Source: Oscillospiraceae bacterium
Lineage (GTDB): Bacteria; Bacillota; Clostridia; Oscillospirales; Oscillospiraceae
Direction of reading: 5' to 3'
Length of the DNA stretch: 39,831 bases
Assembly: GCA_022800525.1 (NCBI GenBank)
Contig: JAAWQM010000026.1
Coordinates: 1-39,831, forward strand
Under the pieces are notes generated by a model that searched no databases, was not told the DNA's origin, and was given only the letters and a program-made list of their open reading frames with translations. Below, piece after piece: positions 1-7,438 of the stretch (position 1 is its first letter; each line of letters begins with the position of its first letter). A program made the position numbers and the translations under genes.

Positions 1-1
1 C

Positions 2-484
2 TTCCTGGAGGAGGGCCGCCGCTTCCTGGACATGACCAGCGCGGTGTATATCATGCCCCTGCTGCTCTCCTGCCTGGGCGCGGTGTTTACCAAGGCCGGC
101 GTCGGCGACGCGTTCTCCGTCATCTTCGGCAAGATCATCCCCGCCGGAAACATCTATATCGGCATCGTGGCCTACGCCCTGGGCATGATGCTCTTCACCA
201 TCATCATGGGCAACGCATTCGCCGCCATCACGGTGATGACCGTTGGCGTGGGCGTCCCCTTCGTCATCAGTCTGGGTGGCAACCCGCTGTATATGGTCAC
301 GCTGGCCATGACCTGCGGCTACTGCGGCACCCTGCTGACCCCCATGGCCGCCAACTTCAACATCGTCCCCGGCGTGTACCTGGAGGTCAAGGACAAGTAT
401 TCCATCATCAAGATGCAGGCTATCCCCTCTGCCTGTATGCTGGTTTTCCAGCTGATCTATATGTTCATTGCCGCTAACTTCTAA
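2..484 (+). CDS. DUF979 family membrane protein, 3' part (putative 5-oxoproline transporter subunit)
   Basis: The open frame enters from the left edge, so only the C-terminal 160 residues are seen. They are strongly hydrophobic, with about four membrane segments, and carry the motif run GNAFAA...GGNPLYMV...CGYCGTLLTPMAANFN that I recognise as the end of DUF979 proteins. DUF979 normally pairs with DUF969, and the pair is annotated as a 5-oxoproline (pyroglutamate) transporter. The pyroglutamyl peptidase gene three genes downstream fits that. The DUF969 partner would lie just outside the window. A strong hairpin follows the stop. Family assignment is from motif recognition; the transport role is inferred from family and context. 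Confidence 0.85.
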   Translation, partial: FLEEGRRFLDMTSAVYIMPLLLSCLGAVFTKAGVGDAFSVIFGKIIPAGNIYIGIVAYALGMMLFTIIMGNAFAAITVMTVGVGVPFVISLGGNPLYMVTLAMTCGYCGTLLTPMAANFNIVPGVYLEVKDKYSIIKMQAIPSACMLVFQLIYMFIAANF

Positions 485-498
485 GAGCCGGCAGCAGG

Positions 499-530
499 GG
501 CAGGGGGGCTGCGGCCCCCCTGCCAATTTT
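499..530 (+). terminator. Intrinsic terminator after the DUF979 gene
   Basis: GGCAGGGGGGC and GCCCCCCTGCC form an 11-bp stem with a TGCG loop, followed by AATTTT. It starts 15 nt after the DUF979 stop, so the aminopeptidase downstream is probably expressed by partial readthrough or its own promoter. Confidence 0.75.
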
Positions 531-552
531 GCGGAAAGGTTGTGTACCCGGT

Positions 553-1521
553 ATGGGCTTGACACTGGACGAAGGCGCGCATATCGTAATCGACCGCTGG
601 TGCCGCGTACAGCCTGGAGAAAGGGCTCTCATTATCTCAGATGAGTGCCATGTGCAGGAGAGTATGGCGCTCTGGACGGCGGCGGACCGCGCCGGCGCGA
701 TGGTGTCTCTTCTGACCATTCAGGAGCGGCTGACCCAGCCGGGGGCTGTTCTCCGCTCCCTGGCCGACTTCGTGATGCAGAACAATGTGATTATCGGGGC
801 AACCAACGTTTCCCTTGTCACCAACCGCATCACCCAGGAGGTGCTGGCTGAGGGGGGCCGGTTTCTCTCTCTTCCCCTCTCCAGCAATAACGGACAGCCG
901 GCGCTGACCTTTGATTTCATGGACATGGACCCCTACGAGGCGGAGCGGACCGGGCGCGGAATGCTGGAGGCGCTGCGCAGGGCGGAGCGGGTCCATGTGA
1001 CCACCGCATTGGGAACCGACCTGTTCATCGGCAAGCGGGGCAGGACGCCGGGGCTGTTCAATGGACTGGCGGACCGTCCCGGCAAGGCTGGGTCCTCCAG
1101 CTTTGAAATTTATATCGGGGTTGAGGAGCGTCTGACCGACGGGCGGGCTGTGGTCGACGGTTCCCTGGGATATCTGGGCTGCCCCGCCGAGCCCGTCCCC
1201 CTTCTCTTCCGGCAGGGCAGGCTGGTGCAGACCGGCAGCGGAGCTGGGGAGAAGCTGAGGCGCTATATGGACTCCTTCGGGGACCCGGGCATCTATGTGG
1301 CCGGGGAGCTGGGAATCGGGCTGAACCGGAAGTCCCGCTGTGTGGGGAACTGCTACATTGAGGATGAGTCCACCTTCACTACCTTTCACATCGGCATGGG
1401 GCGGAATCTGGCTCTGGGCGGCGTTCATGACGCGGCGGGGCATTTCGATCTGGTGTTCCGGTTCCCTACCATTTACGCGGATGATGTTCTGATTATGAGA
1501 GACGGCCAGCCAACCGTATAA
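553..1521 (+). CDS. M29-like (thermophilic metalloprotease family) aminopeptidase
   Basis: The protein has about 322 residues and resembles the shorter M29-like aminopeptidases. The C-terminal half keeps the family layout: GELGIGLN, then an acidic ED..STF segment, FHIGMGRN, and GHFDLVF, which supply the Glu, His and Asp expected for a dinuclear metal site. Such enzymes remove N-terminal residues from peptides. I chose ATG 553, which has GGAAAGG upstream; a TTG at 529 is in frame but lacks a ribosome binding site. It sits between a putative 5-oxoproline transporter gene and pcp, so it probably acts in peptide utilisation. Substrate range cannot be read from the sequence. Confidence 0.75.
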   Translation: MGLTLDEGAHIVIDRWCRVQPGERALIISDECHVQESMALWTAADRAGAMVSLLTIQERLTQPGAVLRSLADFVMQNNVIIGATNVSLVTNRITQEVLAEGGRFLSLPLSSNNGQPALTFDFMDMDPYEAERTGRGMLEALRRAERVHVTTALGTDLFIGKRGRTPGLFNGLADRPGKAGSSSFEIYIGVEERLTDGRAVVDGSLGYLGCPAEPVPLLFRQGRLVQTGSGAGEKLRRYMDSFGDPGIYVAGELGIGLNRKSRCVGNCYIEDESTFTTFHIGMGRNLALGGVHDAAGHFDLVFRFPTIYADDVLIMRDGQPTV

Positions 1522-1555
1522 ACGCGCCGGGTTCTCCGGCAGAAGCGGAGACCTT

Positions 1556-2068
1556 ATGTTTTCTTTTCTGAAAAAAAAGCAGATTATTGTGGCGGTGGAG
1601 ACCTACGAGGCCAGCCGCTACGCCGCCGGGCTGCGGACGGTAACGACAAAGCGGTGCTACAAAAGCGATGTGCAGAAGCTGCAAAAGCAGTTTTATGAGG
1701 TCCGCAAGACTTTGAGGGACTGCTCCAACCCCAGCGGAACCCTGGTGATCTTCGGGAATCCGGATGAAAAGGGCTGTTTTCCGTACTTTATCGGGGAGCT
1801 GGTGGACAAGCCTGAGCAGCCGGAGGCCGCCTCCGTGGTGGAGCTGGCGCCGGGGGATTACGCGGAGATCCATGTGAAATTCAAGGTGCCCAACGATCTG
1901 GCCCTGTCCGTAGCCAGGGCGAAGCAGTATTTTATGGAGACCTGGCTGCCGGAGTCCGGCTACCAGCTGCGGGACAATGTGGAATCCATCGAGCTCTATG
2001 ACCGCCGCAGTAATATCCGTCTGCCGTCCATAGAGCTGATTTTCCCACTACAAAAAACGAAAGGATGA
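1556..2068 (+). CDS. GyrI-like / AraC effector-binding domain protein
   Basis: This 170-residue protein ends in a GyrI-like small-molecule-binding fold: YFIGELVD, then VVELAPGDYAEIHVKF, a helix leading to TWLPESGYQL, and a final ELIFPLQK strand. The N-terminal 60 residues are basic and hold no helix-turn-helix that I can see, so it is a stand-alone binding domain and not a full AraC-type regulator. It lies 34 nt after the aminopeptidase and 6 nt before pcp, so it is in the same transcription unit. Stand-alone members bind small hydrophobic compounds or interact with other proteins; the ligand here is unknown. Confidence 0.7.
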   Translation: MFSFLKKKQIIVAVETYEASRYAAGLRTVTTKRCYKSDVQKLQKQFYEVRKTLRDCSNPSGTLVIFGNPDEKGCFPYFIGELVDKPEQPEAASVVELAPGDYAEIHVKFKVPNDLALSVARAKQYFMETWLPESGYQLRDNVESIELYDRRSNIRLPSIELIFPLQKTKG

Positions 2069-2074
2069 CAGGAC

Positions 2075-2719
2075 ATGAAAATCTTAGTGACAGGCTTTGA
2101 CCCATTTGGCGGCGAGAAGGTGAATCCCGCTTATGAGGCGGTGAAGCTCCTTCCGGACGAGATCGCGGGGGCGAAGATCATCAAGCTGGAGATCCCCACC
2201 GTGTTTTCCAAGAGCGGACCGGCTGTAGAGGCAGGCATTCAGGTCCACAATCCGGACGTGGTATTGAACATCGGCCAAGCAGGCGGACGGGCCTGCGTGA
2301 CCATTGAGCGCGTCGGCATCAATCTGGCTGAGGCCAGAATCCCCGACAACGCCGGAGAGCAGCCCATGGACCAGCCCCTCCAGCCGGACGGTCCCAGCGC
2401 CTATTTCGCAACCATTCCCGTGAAGGCCATGGTCAAAAACGTGCGGGACCACGGAATCCCCTGTCACATTTCCTACACGGCGGGCACCTATGTGTGCAAC
2501 TGCGTCATGTACAATGTATTGCATATGGCCGCCACAAAGTATCCCAATATCCGGGCGGGCTTTATCCATGTCCCCTTCGCCAGCGAGCAGGCGGTGGAGA
2601 AGCCTGTCAGCACCCCCACAGCCTCCCTGGAAACCATCGCAAAGGCGCTGGAGTACGCAATTGAGGCGATTGCTACCAACCGGGAGGATGTGAAGGAGGC
2701 CATGGGCACCACCCACTGA
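2075..2719 (+). CDS. pcp: Pyroglutamyl-peptidase I (pyrrolidone-carboxylate peptidase)
   Basis: This cysteine peptidase of family C15 removes N-terminal pyroglutamate from peptides in the cytoplasm. The 214-residue length is normal. The start MKILVTGFDPFGG is the family signature, and the catalytic triad is visible as Glu78 (in TIERVGINL), Cys141 (in GTYVCNCVMYN) and His165 (in AGFIHVPF). Its neighbours are an M29-like aminopeptidase and a DUF979 transporter subunit, which suggests a module that takes in or exchanges 5-oxoproline and degrades pyroglutamyl peptides. An AAAGGATGACAGGAC stretch serves as the ribosome binding region. The gene is followed by a repeat element and a terminator-like hairpin. 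Confidence 0.95.
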   Translation: MKILVTGFDPFGGEKVNPAYEAVKLLPDEIAGAKIIKLEIPTVFSKSGPAVEAGIQVHNPDVVLNIGQAGGRACVTIERVGINLAEARIPDNAGEQPMDQPLQPDGPSAYFATIPVKAMVKNVRDHGIPCHISYTAGTYVCNCVMYNVLHMAATKYPNIRAGFIHVPFASEQAVEKPVSTPTASLETIAKALEYAIEAIATNREDVKEAMGTTH

Positions 2720-2721
2720 TC

Positions 2722-2801
2722 GATAAAGTTTAGAGCCGCCCTTTTCAAAGGGCGGTGGGGTCCAGGGGCAAAGCCCCTGGTGGGTTTGGGCAAAGCCCAA
2801 C
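2722..2801 (+). repeat. 80-bp triple-hairpin intergenic repeat, copy 1
   Basis: Three hairpins in tandem follow pcp: CCGCCCTT/AAGGGCGG, CCAGGGGC/GCCCCTGG and TGGGC/GCCCA. The complete 80-bp block recurs in the opposite orientation at 37299-37378 with about 11 differences. In the first two stems the changes occur as complementary pairs (G-C to A-T), so base pairing is kept. The element starts 3 nt after the pcp stop and could act in 3' end formation or RNA stability. Confidence 0.8.
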
Positions 2802-2810
2802 CATATCCAC

Positions 2811-2842
2811 ATCCCCCCGCAGGAAAAACTCTGCGGGGGGAT
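2811..2842. terminator. Terminator-like hairpin between convergent pcp and ABC operons
   Basis: ATCCCCCCGCAG and CTGCGGGGGGAT form a perfect 12-bp stem around an 8-nt loop, located between the convergent pcp and ABC-transporter genes. T-runs are poor on both sides, so termination efficiency is uncertain. Confidence 0.55.
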
Positions 2843-2846
2843 GTTT

Positions 2847-3944
2847 CTATTCCTCCAGCTTTCCAGCCTGCCGGGCCAGCTCCAGGAGGTCGCGGTTCCT
2901 TTCATTCATTGGTCCAAAGGCCCGGAGGGGGCACAGCGTCCGGCGGCACTGCCCCATGAGCTCCGCCGCCTGCCGGAAGGCCGCGTCCCCGACAGGCTGA
3001 AAGGCCCGCTCTCCCACCACCCGGACTGCCAGCGCCGACGCCACCGGAAAGTCCAGATCGTTCTCCTGCAGAACTCCGGCGGCGAAGGGCGTCCCCTGCC
3101 GCTGGAGCTGGCGGTAAACAGAAATCCCGGCCCCGCCGCCGCCGATCACAAACACCTCCGGCGCGCCGTTCGCAGCTTCCAGCTCCAGCGAACCGAAAAG
3201 CGCGTTGTAGCTGCCCCGGGCTGCGCCGTAAAGCTTCATCATGTATTCCGAGGTAAATATCTCCTCAGGCGTCCCCTGCCGCTCAATCCTGTCCCCATGG
3301 ACGCAGACCACATGGTCGCTGACCTTCTGGGCCAGATCCAGCTCGTGTAGGCTCATGAGCACCGCCAGCCGCCTGGAGCGGACCATATCCTTCAGAATTG
3401 CCAGCAGCTCCAGCTTGTGCCGGATGTCCAGAAAGGACGTCGGCTCGTCCAACACCAGCACCTCCGGCTCCTGGCACAGCGCCCGGGCCAGCAGCACCCG
3501 CTGGCGCTGCCCATCGCTGATGCGGGAAAAATCCTGCTCCGCCAAGGCGGAGGCGTGGACCAGCTCCAGGCACAGCCCCACCTTCTCCCAGTCCTCCCTG
3601 GTCAGAATTCCCAGCCGCCCGGTGTAGGGATAGCGGCCTGTAGCCACCACGTCCCCGCAGGTCATGAGCTCCGGCTGGATGTGGCTGGTCATGAGCACGC
3701 TCATGCGCTGGGAGACCTCCCGCTCGGTGAGCTTCGCCATGTCCCGGCTGTCCAGGCACACCGTGCCCCGGACCAGCGCCAGCTGGCGGATGATGCTTTT
3801 CAAAATCGTAGATTTTCCCGCGCCGTTGGGACCAATAAGGGTCATAATCTCCCCAGGCCGCAGGGACAGGGCGATCTCCCGGATCAACGCCCTGCCGTCA
3901 TAGCCCACATCAAGGCTCTCCGTATATAAGCGGACGCCGTCCAT
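2847..3944 (-). CDS. ABC transporter ATPase, BtuD/FecE type, with extra C-terminal domain
   Basis: This 365-residue protein is the nucleotide-binding subunit of a corrinoid/heme/siderophore importer. Walker A is GPNGAGKST (38-46), the signature is ISDGQRQR (142-149, a variant of LSGGQ), Walker B is VLVLDEPTS (163-170) and the switch His is in MSLHELD (near 200). FecE-type ATPases usually end near residue 255. Here about 110 residues follow, beginning with VFVIGGGGAGISVYRQL, a glycine-rich beta-alpha start that looks like a nucleotide-binding fold. The start ATG 3944 shares one base with the permease stop (TGATG). It is the last gene of the unit led by the cobalamin riboswitch, so cobalamin or a related tetrapyrrole is the best guess for cargo. 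Confidence 0.85.
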   Translation of the reverse strand: MDGVRLYTESLDVGYDGRALIREIALSLRPGEIMTLIGPNGAGKSTILKSIIRQLALVRGTVCLDSRDMAKLTEREVSQRMSVLMTSHIQPELMTCGDVVATGRYPYTGRLGILTREDWEKVGLCLELVHASALAEQDFSRISDGQRQRVLLARALCQEPEVLVLDEPTSFLDIRHKLELLAILKDMVRSRRLAVLMSLHELDLAQKVSDHVVCVHGDRIERQGTPEEIFTSEYMMKLYGAARGSYNALFGSLELEAANGAPEVFVIGGGGAGISVYRQLQRQGTPFAAGVLQENDLDFPVASALAVRVVGERAFQPVGDAAFRQAAELMGQCRRTLCPLRAFGPMNERNRDLLELARQAGKLEE

Positions 3945-4960
3945 CACTCCCGCCCCCCTTTCGCCGCGCTGCGCCGGGAGGCCATGAGGTACAGCACCAC
4001 CGGCGCGCCGAATACGGCGGTGACGGAGCTGATGCTCATGTCCCTGGGGGCGAAGGCCGTGCGGGCGATGAGGTCGCACAGCAGGCAGAACGCAGCGCCG
4101 CCCAGAAAGCAGCCGGGGATAATAATAATGGGCTTGGCGGTGCGGAACAGGCTTTTGATAAGGTGCGGAGCCGCGATGCCCACAAAGGAAATAGGCCCTG
4201 CGAAGGCCGTGACGCAGGCGGAGAGGATGCTGGACAGCAGAATCAGCTCCACCCGGAACCGCTTGATGTTCACGCCCATGTTCTGGGCGTAGACTTCCCC
4301 CATCTGGTAAGCGCCAATGGGCTTGGACAGCAGGAAGGTCAGCCCCAGCGACACCCCCACCACCCAGGCCATGAGCTGCACATTCTCCCAGCTGGTGCCG
4401 GAAAAGCTGCCCAGAGACCAGTTGTGGAGGTTGACAATGTTGGAGTCGTCGGCGAAGGTCACAACAAAGTCGGTGATGGCGGAGCAGATATAGCCGATCA
4501 TCACGCCGCTGACCACCAGCATGCTCATTTGCTTCACCCGGCGGCTCAGCAGCAGGATAAACCCCATGGACAGCATGGAGCCGGCGAACGCCCCAACAAT
4601 CAGCGCGGCGGAGCCGAGCACGATCCCCCGGCTGAGGAACAGGACCATCATCAGGGAGACGGTCAGCTTGGCCCCCGAGGAGATGCCCAGCACGAAGGGA
4701 CCCGCGATGGGATTGGCGAAGAAGGTCTGGAGCAGGAACCCGGACACAGACAGCGCCCCGCCCAGGATGGCGGCGGCCAGGACCCGCGGGAGCCGGATGC
4801 CCCAGATGATGCCGGAATGGTCATGCAGCAGGGCGCCCATGATCTCCCCGGCGGTAAAAGCCACGCTGCCTGCGCTGACATTCCACACCAGCAGCGCCAG
4901 CGCCAGCGCGGTCAGAAAGGCGAAGCTGAGGCCGTATCGTACATACCGAGTGTTTTTCAT
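3944..4960 (-). CDS. ABC transporter permease, BtuC/FecCD type
   Basis: The 338-residue protein has about nine or ten hydrophobic segments and clear FecCD landmarks: RLPRVLAAAILGGALSVSGFLLQTFFANPIAGPFVLGISSGA in the first third, and AGPISFVGIAAPHL near residue 260, followed by APRDMSISSVTAVFGAPVVLYLM at the end. These belong to permeases that import vitamin B12, heme or ferric siderophores. ATG 4960 lies 5 nt after the stop of the binding-protein gene and has GGAGTG upstream. The riboswitch at the head of the operon favours cobalamin, but the sequence alone does not fix the cargo. Confidence 0.9.
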   Translation of the reverse strand: MKNTRYVRYGLSFAFLTALALALLVWNVSAGSVAFTAGEIMGALLHDHSGIIWGIRLPRVLAAAILGGALSVSGFLLQTFFANPIAGPFVLGISSGAKLTVSLMMVLFLSRGIVLGSAALIVGAFAGSMLSMGFILLLSRRVKQMSMLVVSGVMIGYICSAITDFVVTFADDSNIVNLHNWSLGSFSGTSWENVQLMAWVVGVSLGLTFLLSKPIGAYQMGEVYAQNMGVNIKRFRVELILLSSILSACVTAFAGPISFVGIAAPHLIKSLFRTAKPIIIIPGCFLGGAAFCLLCDLIARTAFAPRDMSISSVTAVFGAPVVLYLMASRRSAAKGGRE

Positions 4961-4965
4961 GGCCG

Positions 4966-6180
4966 TCACTCCAGCCGGTACAGGTAGTTCATATTTCCCG
5001 CGTCCTCCCCGGTCAGGATGGTGTGGATATCCAGGATCATGCCGCCCACGGACTGGGACTCCTGGAACATACTCTTGCCGGTACACCACACGTCGCCGCT
5101 CCGTACCGCCTTGAAGTCCGCCAGGGGAGCGCTCTTGGCGATGAGCTCATCGATGGTTTGCAGGCTGGCCTCGATGGCGCTGTTGTAGATCAGCACGTCC
5201 GCGTCCCTGGCGGCGTCATAGAAGGTTTCCATCTGGATATTCATAGTGGACAGGGCGTTTTCCTGCTCAGCCTCCAGGCTGTCAAACACATACACGCCCC
5301 CGGCCAGTTCGATGGCCTTGGCGATGTAGTCCCCGGATTTGCGCACGGTGACGCTGCCGTTGGAGGTCACGGAGAAGAAGGCCACCGTCTTGCCGGTGGT
5401 CTCCTGCTTCAGCACAGGCTCCAGGTGTTCAAGCTGCTGGTTGAAATAGGCTTCCGCCTCCGTGCGCTTGTTCAGCAGCACACCGTAGAGCTTGATCCAC
5501 TCCATCCGCCCCAGGGGGTGGCTCTCATAGCTGGACCGCTCCACCAGCACGGGGATACCGAACCGCTCAAGCTGCTCCTTGACTTCCGGGTTGTGGTAGA
5601 TCATGGTGGACTCCAGGGCCAGATCGCAGCCCTTGTCTACAATCAGCTCGTAGTCCGGGGCGCTGTACTTTCCGGCGTAGACCATCCTTCCGTCCTCCAT
5701 GGCCTGACGGGCTTCGGGGATGTACCAGCCCTCCGCCTGGGTGCCGGACATTGTGACCGCGCTGATGGCGTCCAGTTTCCGGAAGCAGTCCATGGCGGCG
5801 GTGGCCTGGAGGTAGATGTTGTCCAGAGGCTGGCGGAGGACGGTTACGTCCTCCGGCGTTCCATGCGGAACAAACGACTCCTCCGGCACCAGCAGATAGG
5901 TCTCCTGGTCAATGACGATGCGGGCGTAGCCGAACTCGCTGAATTCCACAGAAAAACACTGGGCATAGTCCAACTCCAGCATACTCCACCCTGAAGCATT
6001 CTCATCCCACATGGTCTCCCAGGTGAATTGAGCTTGGTTCTCCCAGTCCTCCGGCCGCCCGGACGGTTCCTCCTGCATGGGCGGCCCTTCCGGATCATTA
6101 TCTGGCGCAGGGGCCTTCTGTCCGCAGGCGCACAAGAGGGCCAGCAGCAAAAGGGGCAGAAAAATCTTCCAACGCTTCAT
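4966..6180 (-). CDS. ABC transporter substrate-binding lipoprotein, BtuF/FecB (TroA-like) type
   Basis: This 404-residue protein starts with a lipoprotein signal (KIFLPLLLLALLCAC, lipid-bearing Cys19). It continues with a class-III binding-protein fold: a DAISAVTMSG strand, a VDKGCDLALESTMIYHNPEVKEQL segment typical of FecB proteins, PVLVERSSYESHPLGRMEWIKLYG, and a C-terminal lobe with VAFFSVTSNGSVTVRKSGDYI. It presents cargo to the permease from the outer membrane leaflet. The start at 6180 follows GAGGTGG and lies 10 nt from the upstream lipoprotein stop. About 60 residues with DNDPEGPP-like composition form a linker after the lipidation site. Confidence 0.88.
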   Translation of the reverse strand: MKRWKIFLPLLLLALLCACGQKAPAPDNDPEGPPMQEEPSGRPEDWENQAQFTWETMWDENASGWSMLELDYAQCFSVEFSEFGYARIVIDQETYLLVPEESFVPHGTPEDVTVLRQPLDNIYLQATAAMDCFRKLDAISAVTMSGTQAEGWYIPEARQAMEDGRMVYAGKYSAPDYELIVDKGCDLALESTMIYHNPEVKEQLERFGIPVLVERSSYESHPLGRMEWIKLYGVLLNKRTEAEAYFNQQLEHLEPVLKQETTGKTVAFFSVTSNGSVTVRKSGDYIAKAIELAGGVYVFDSLEAEQENALSTMNIQMETFYDAARDADVLIYNSAIEASLQTIDELIAKSAPLADFKAVRSGDVWCTGKSMFQESQSVGGMILDIHTILTGEDAGNMNYLYRLE

Positions 6181-6190
6181 CCCCGCCACC

Positions 6191-6889
6191 TCACTGCTTC
6201 TGCAGGGTGGAGGAATCAAAATACAGGGTATATTCCACCTCGTGAGGCTCGCTCATGGCGACGGTATCCGCAATGACGTCAAGCTTCTGGTCAAAAGCCG
6301 CGACAGGTATCTCAAAGGTGGAGTTGCCCTCCGTATTGGTCTGGAGGTACTTCTCTCCGCCCACCTTCATGTAGTCAAAGTTAGGGCTGCTCCAGACGAT
6401 GACCGCATAGAATTTGCCATTCTCGCAGCGCAGCATGGCGGGGGAATCCACCTTGGCCCGGCCCGTACCGCCCTCCAGGGTGACGCTGGCGGTATAGGTT
6501 CCGTCCTCCGGGACGGTTTCCACAGGCTCAGGGGCGGGCTCAGGTTCCTTTTCAGGTTCTGATTCTGGCACGGGCGCAAGCCCGGAAGCAGGCTCCGCTT
6601 CTTTGGCAGGCTCCTCCGGCTGAACGTCCGCCGCCTCGCCGCCGGTATCCTGTGCCGCATCGTCTCCGGTGGGTTCCACAGGTTCGGCGTCCTGGGGCTG
6701 CTCGTTTTTCGCAGGCGCGGGGGCGCTGGCAGGCGGGGCGGTCTCCCCGCCCTGCTCTGCACCTGTCCCATCGGCGGCAGGAGCCGGGGCAGGGGGCAGA
6801 GGGGTATCTTCGCCGCCGCATCCGGACAGCAGGGCAAGAGTCAGCGCCATTGCCGTCAGCAGAGCAAGGCATTTGTTTCTGTTTCGCAT
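6191..6889 (-). CDS. Lipoprotein with Pro/Glu-rich stalk and C-terminal beta domain (possible cargo-binding relay protein)
   Basis: The 232-residue protein has a lipobox, LLSGCGG (Cys24), then about 90 residues rich in Pro, Glu and Ala that should form an extended stalk. A domain of about 110 residues follows, starting DGTYTASVTLEGGTGRAKV and running through IVWSSPNFDYMKVGGEKYL to VEYTLYFDSS. This domain resembles the C-terminal domain of the S-layer chelatase encoded just upstream (shared pattern DGxYTxxVT, GKxxA, Y, PVxAxDQxL, LxFxS). The S..Y and Y..Y residues recall NEAT heme-binding domains, but I cannot confirm that relation. It is the first gene after the cobalamin riboswitch and is packed 10 nt before the binding-protein gene. 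GGAGGAG precedes ATG 6889. Confidence 0.7.
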   Translation of the reverse strand: MRNRNKCLALLTAMALTLALLSGCGGEDTPLPPAPAPAADGTGAEQGGETAPPASAPAPAKNEQPQDAEPVEPTGDDAAQDTGGEAADVQPEEPAKEAEPASGLAPVPESEPEKEPEPAPEPVETVPEDGTYTASVTLEGGTGRAKVDSPAMLRCENGKFYAVIVWSSPNFDYMKVGGEKYLQTNTEGNSTFEIPVAAFDQKLDVIADTVAMSEPHEVEYTLYFDSSTLQKQ

Positions 6890-6916
6890 CGTAAAACTCC
6901 TCCTTCAAACGAAAAT

Positions 6917-7152
6917 CGTGGTCACCGGATGATGACCACGACGCATACTGCCCCTGAAGGCAGATGGTACAAGAATCAAGACTCCGTGATCCAGGGTGCG
7001 CTGTGCGCTCCGCGTACCAAAGCACATTAGATCATGCAACGGCTGCATCGAGCAGCCGCGCATGATTTAACAGTGTGCCGCGGATTCTGAAGACCGCGTC
7101 GAGCGGTCTTCAGAATCCAATTTTGCACAGGCGCGCTGCGCCTGCTGCAAAA
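6917..7152 (-). promoter_or_regulatory. Tandem hairpins in the leader between cobalamin riboswitch and lipoprotein gene
   Basis: After the riboswitch the leader holds several stems before the ribosome binding site: 7121-7152 (14 bp with one bulge, TTTTGCAC.. arms), 7082-7118 (15 perfect base pairs, GGATTCTGAAGACCG arms, 7-nt loop), 7031-7066 (ATCATGC plus GGCTGC stems) and 6917-6940 (CGTGGTCA arms). None has a clear U-run, so they are not ordinary intrinsic terminators. They may be part of the expression platform. Confidence 0.6.
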
Positions 7153-7161
7153 TATCAAGCG

Positions 7162-7355
7162 GCCACTGTTCCGGCAGGTCTCCTGGCTCACGGCTCTCCC
7201 GCATCCTCACCTTCCCAGGTCTCCCCAGTGGCGCACGAGGACGCATCGCCGCATACAGTGACGGAATCGCGCAGGCTTCTCACCTGCTTCCCTATTCTCC
7301 GCCGCGTCCGTCCCTGCGCAGCAGGGCACAGACCGGCGGCACCGGATGCTTCCAA
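7162..7355 (-). promoter_or_regulatory. Cobalamin (B12) riboswitch
   Basis: On the minus strand this stretch reads in order CCGGTGCC, AATAGGGAAGCAGGTG, GATTCCGTCACTGTAT, GCGCCACTGGG, GGGAAGG and GTGAGCCAGGAGACCTGCC. These are the conserved blocks of cobalamin aptamers, including the AGCCAGGAGACCTGCC B12 box. It lies about 270 nt ahead of the lipoprotein-BtuFCD-like genes and after the S-layer chelatase gene. A TACAAT element at 7362-7367 could be the -10 of its own promoter. High cobalamin is expected to lower expression of the downstream genes; the mechanism (transcription or translation) cannot be decided here. Confidence 0.93.
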
Positions 7356-7386
7356 GATGAAATTGTAGTTGGAAACACAAGGAACA

Positions 7387-7415
7387 GCGCCGCGGAGCCT
7401 GATACTCCGCGGCGC
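7387..7415 (-). terminator. Hairpin after the S-layer chelatase gene
   Basis: GCGCCGCGGAG and CTCCGCGGCGC form an 11-bp perfect stem with a 7-nt loop, 24 nt past the stop. The following minus-strand bases TGTTCCTTGTGTTT are only moderately T-rich, so some readthrough into the riboswitch is possible. Confidence 0.6.
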
Positions 7416-7438
7416 GAACGGCTCTGCATGAAAGAGGG

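Noticed and set aside
7082-7118. The 15-bp perfect hairpin in the cobalamin leader as an intrinsic terminator
   Set aside because: On the minus strand it is followed by GCGGCACACTG, without a U-run, so ordinary Rho-independent termination is not supported.
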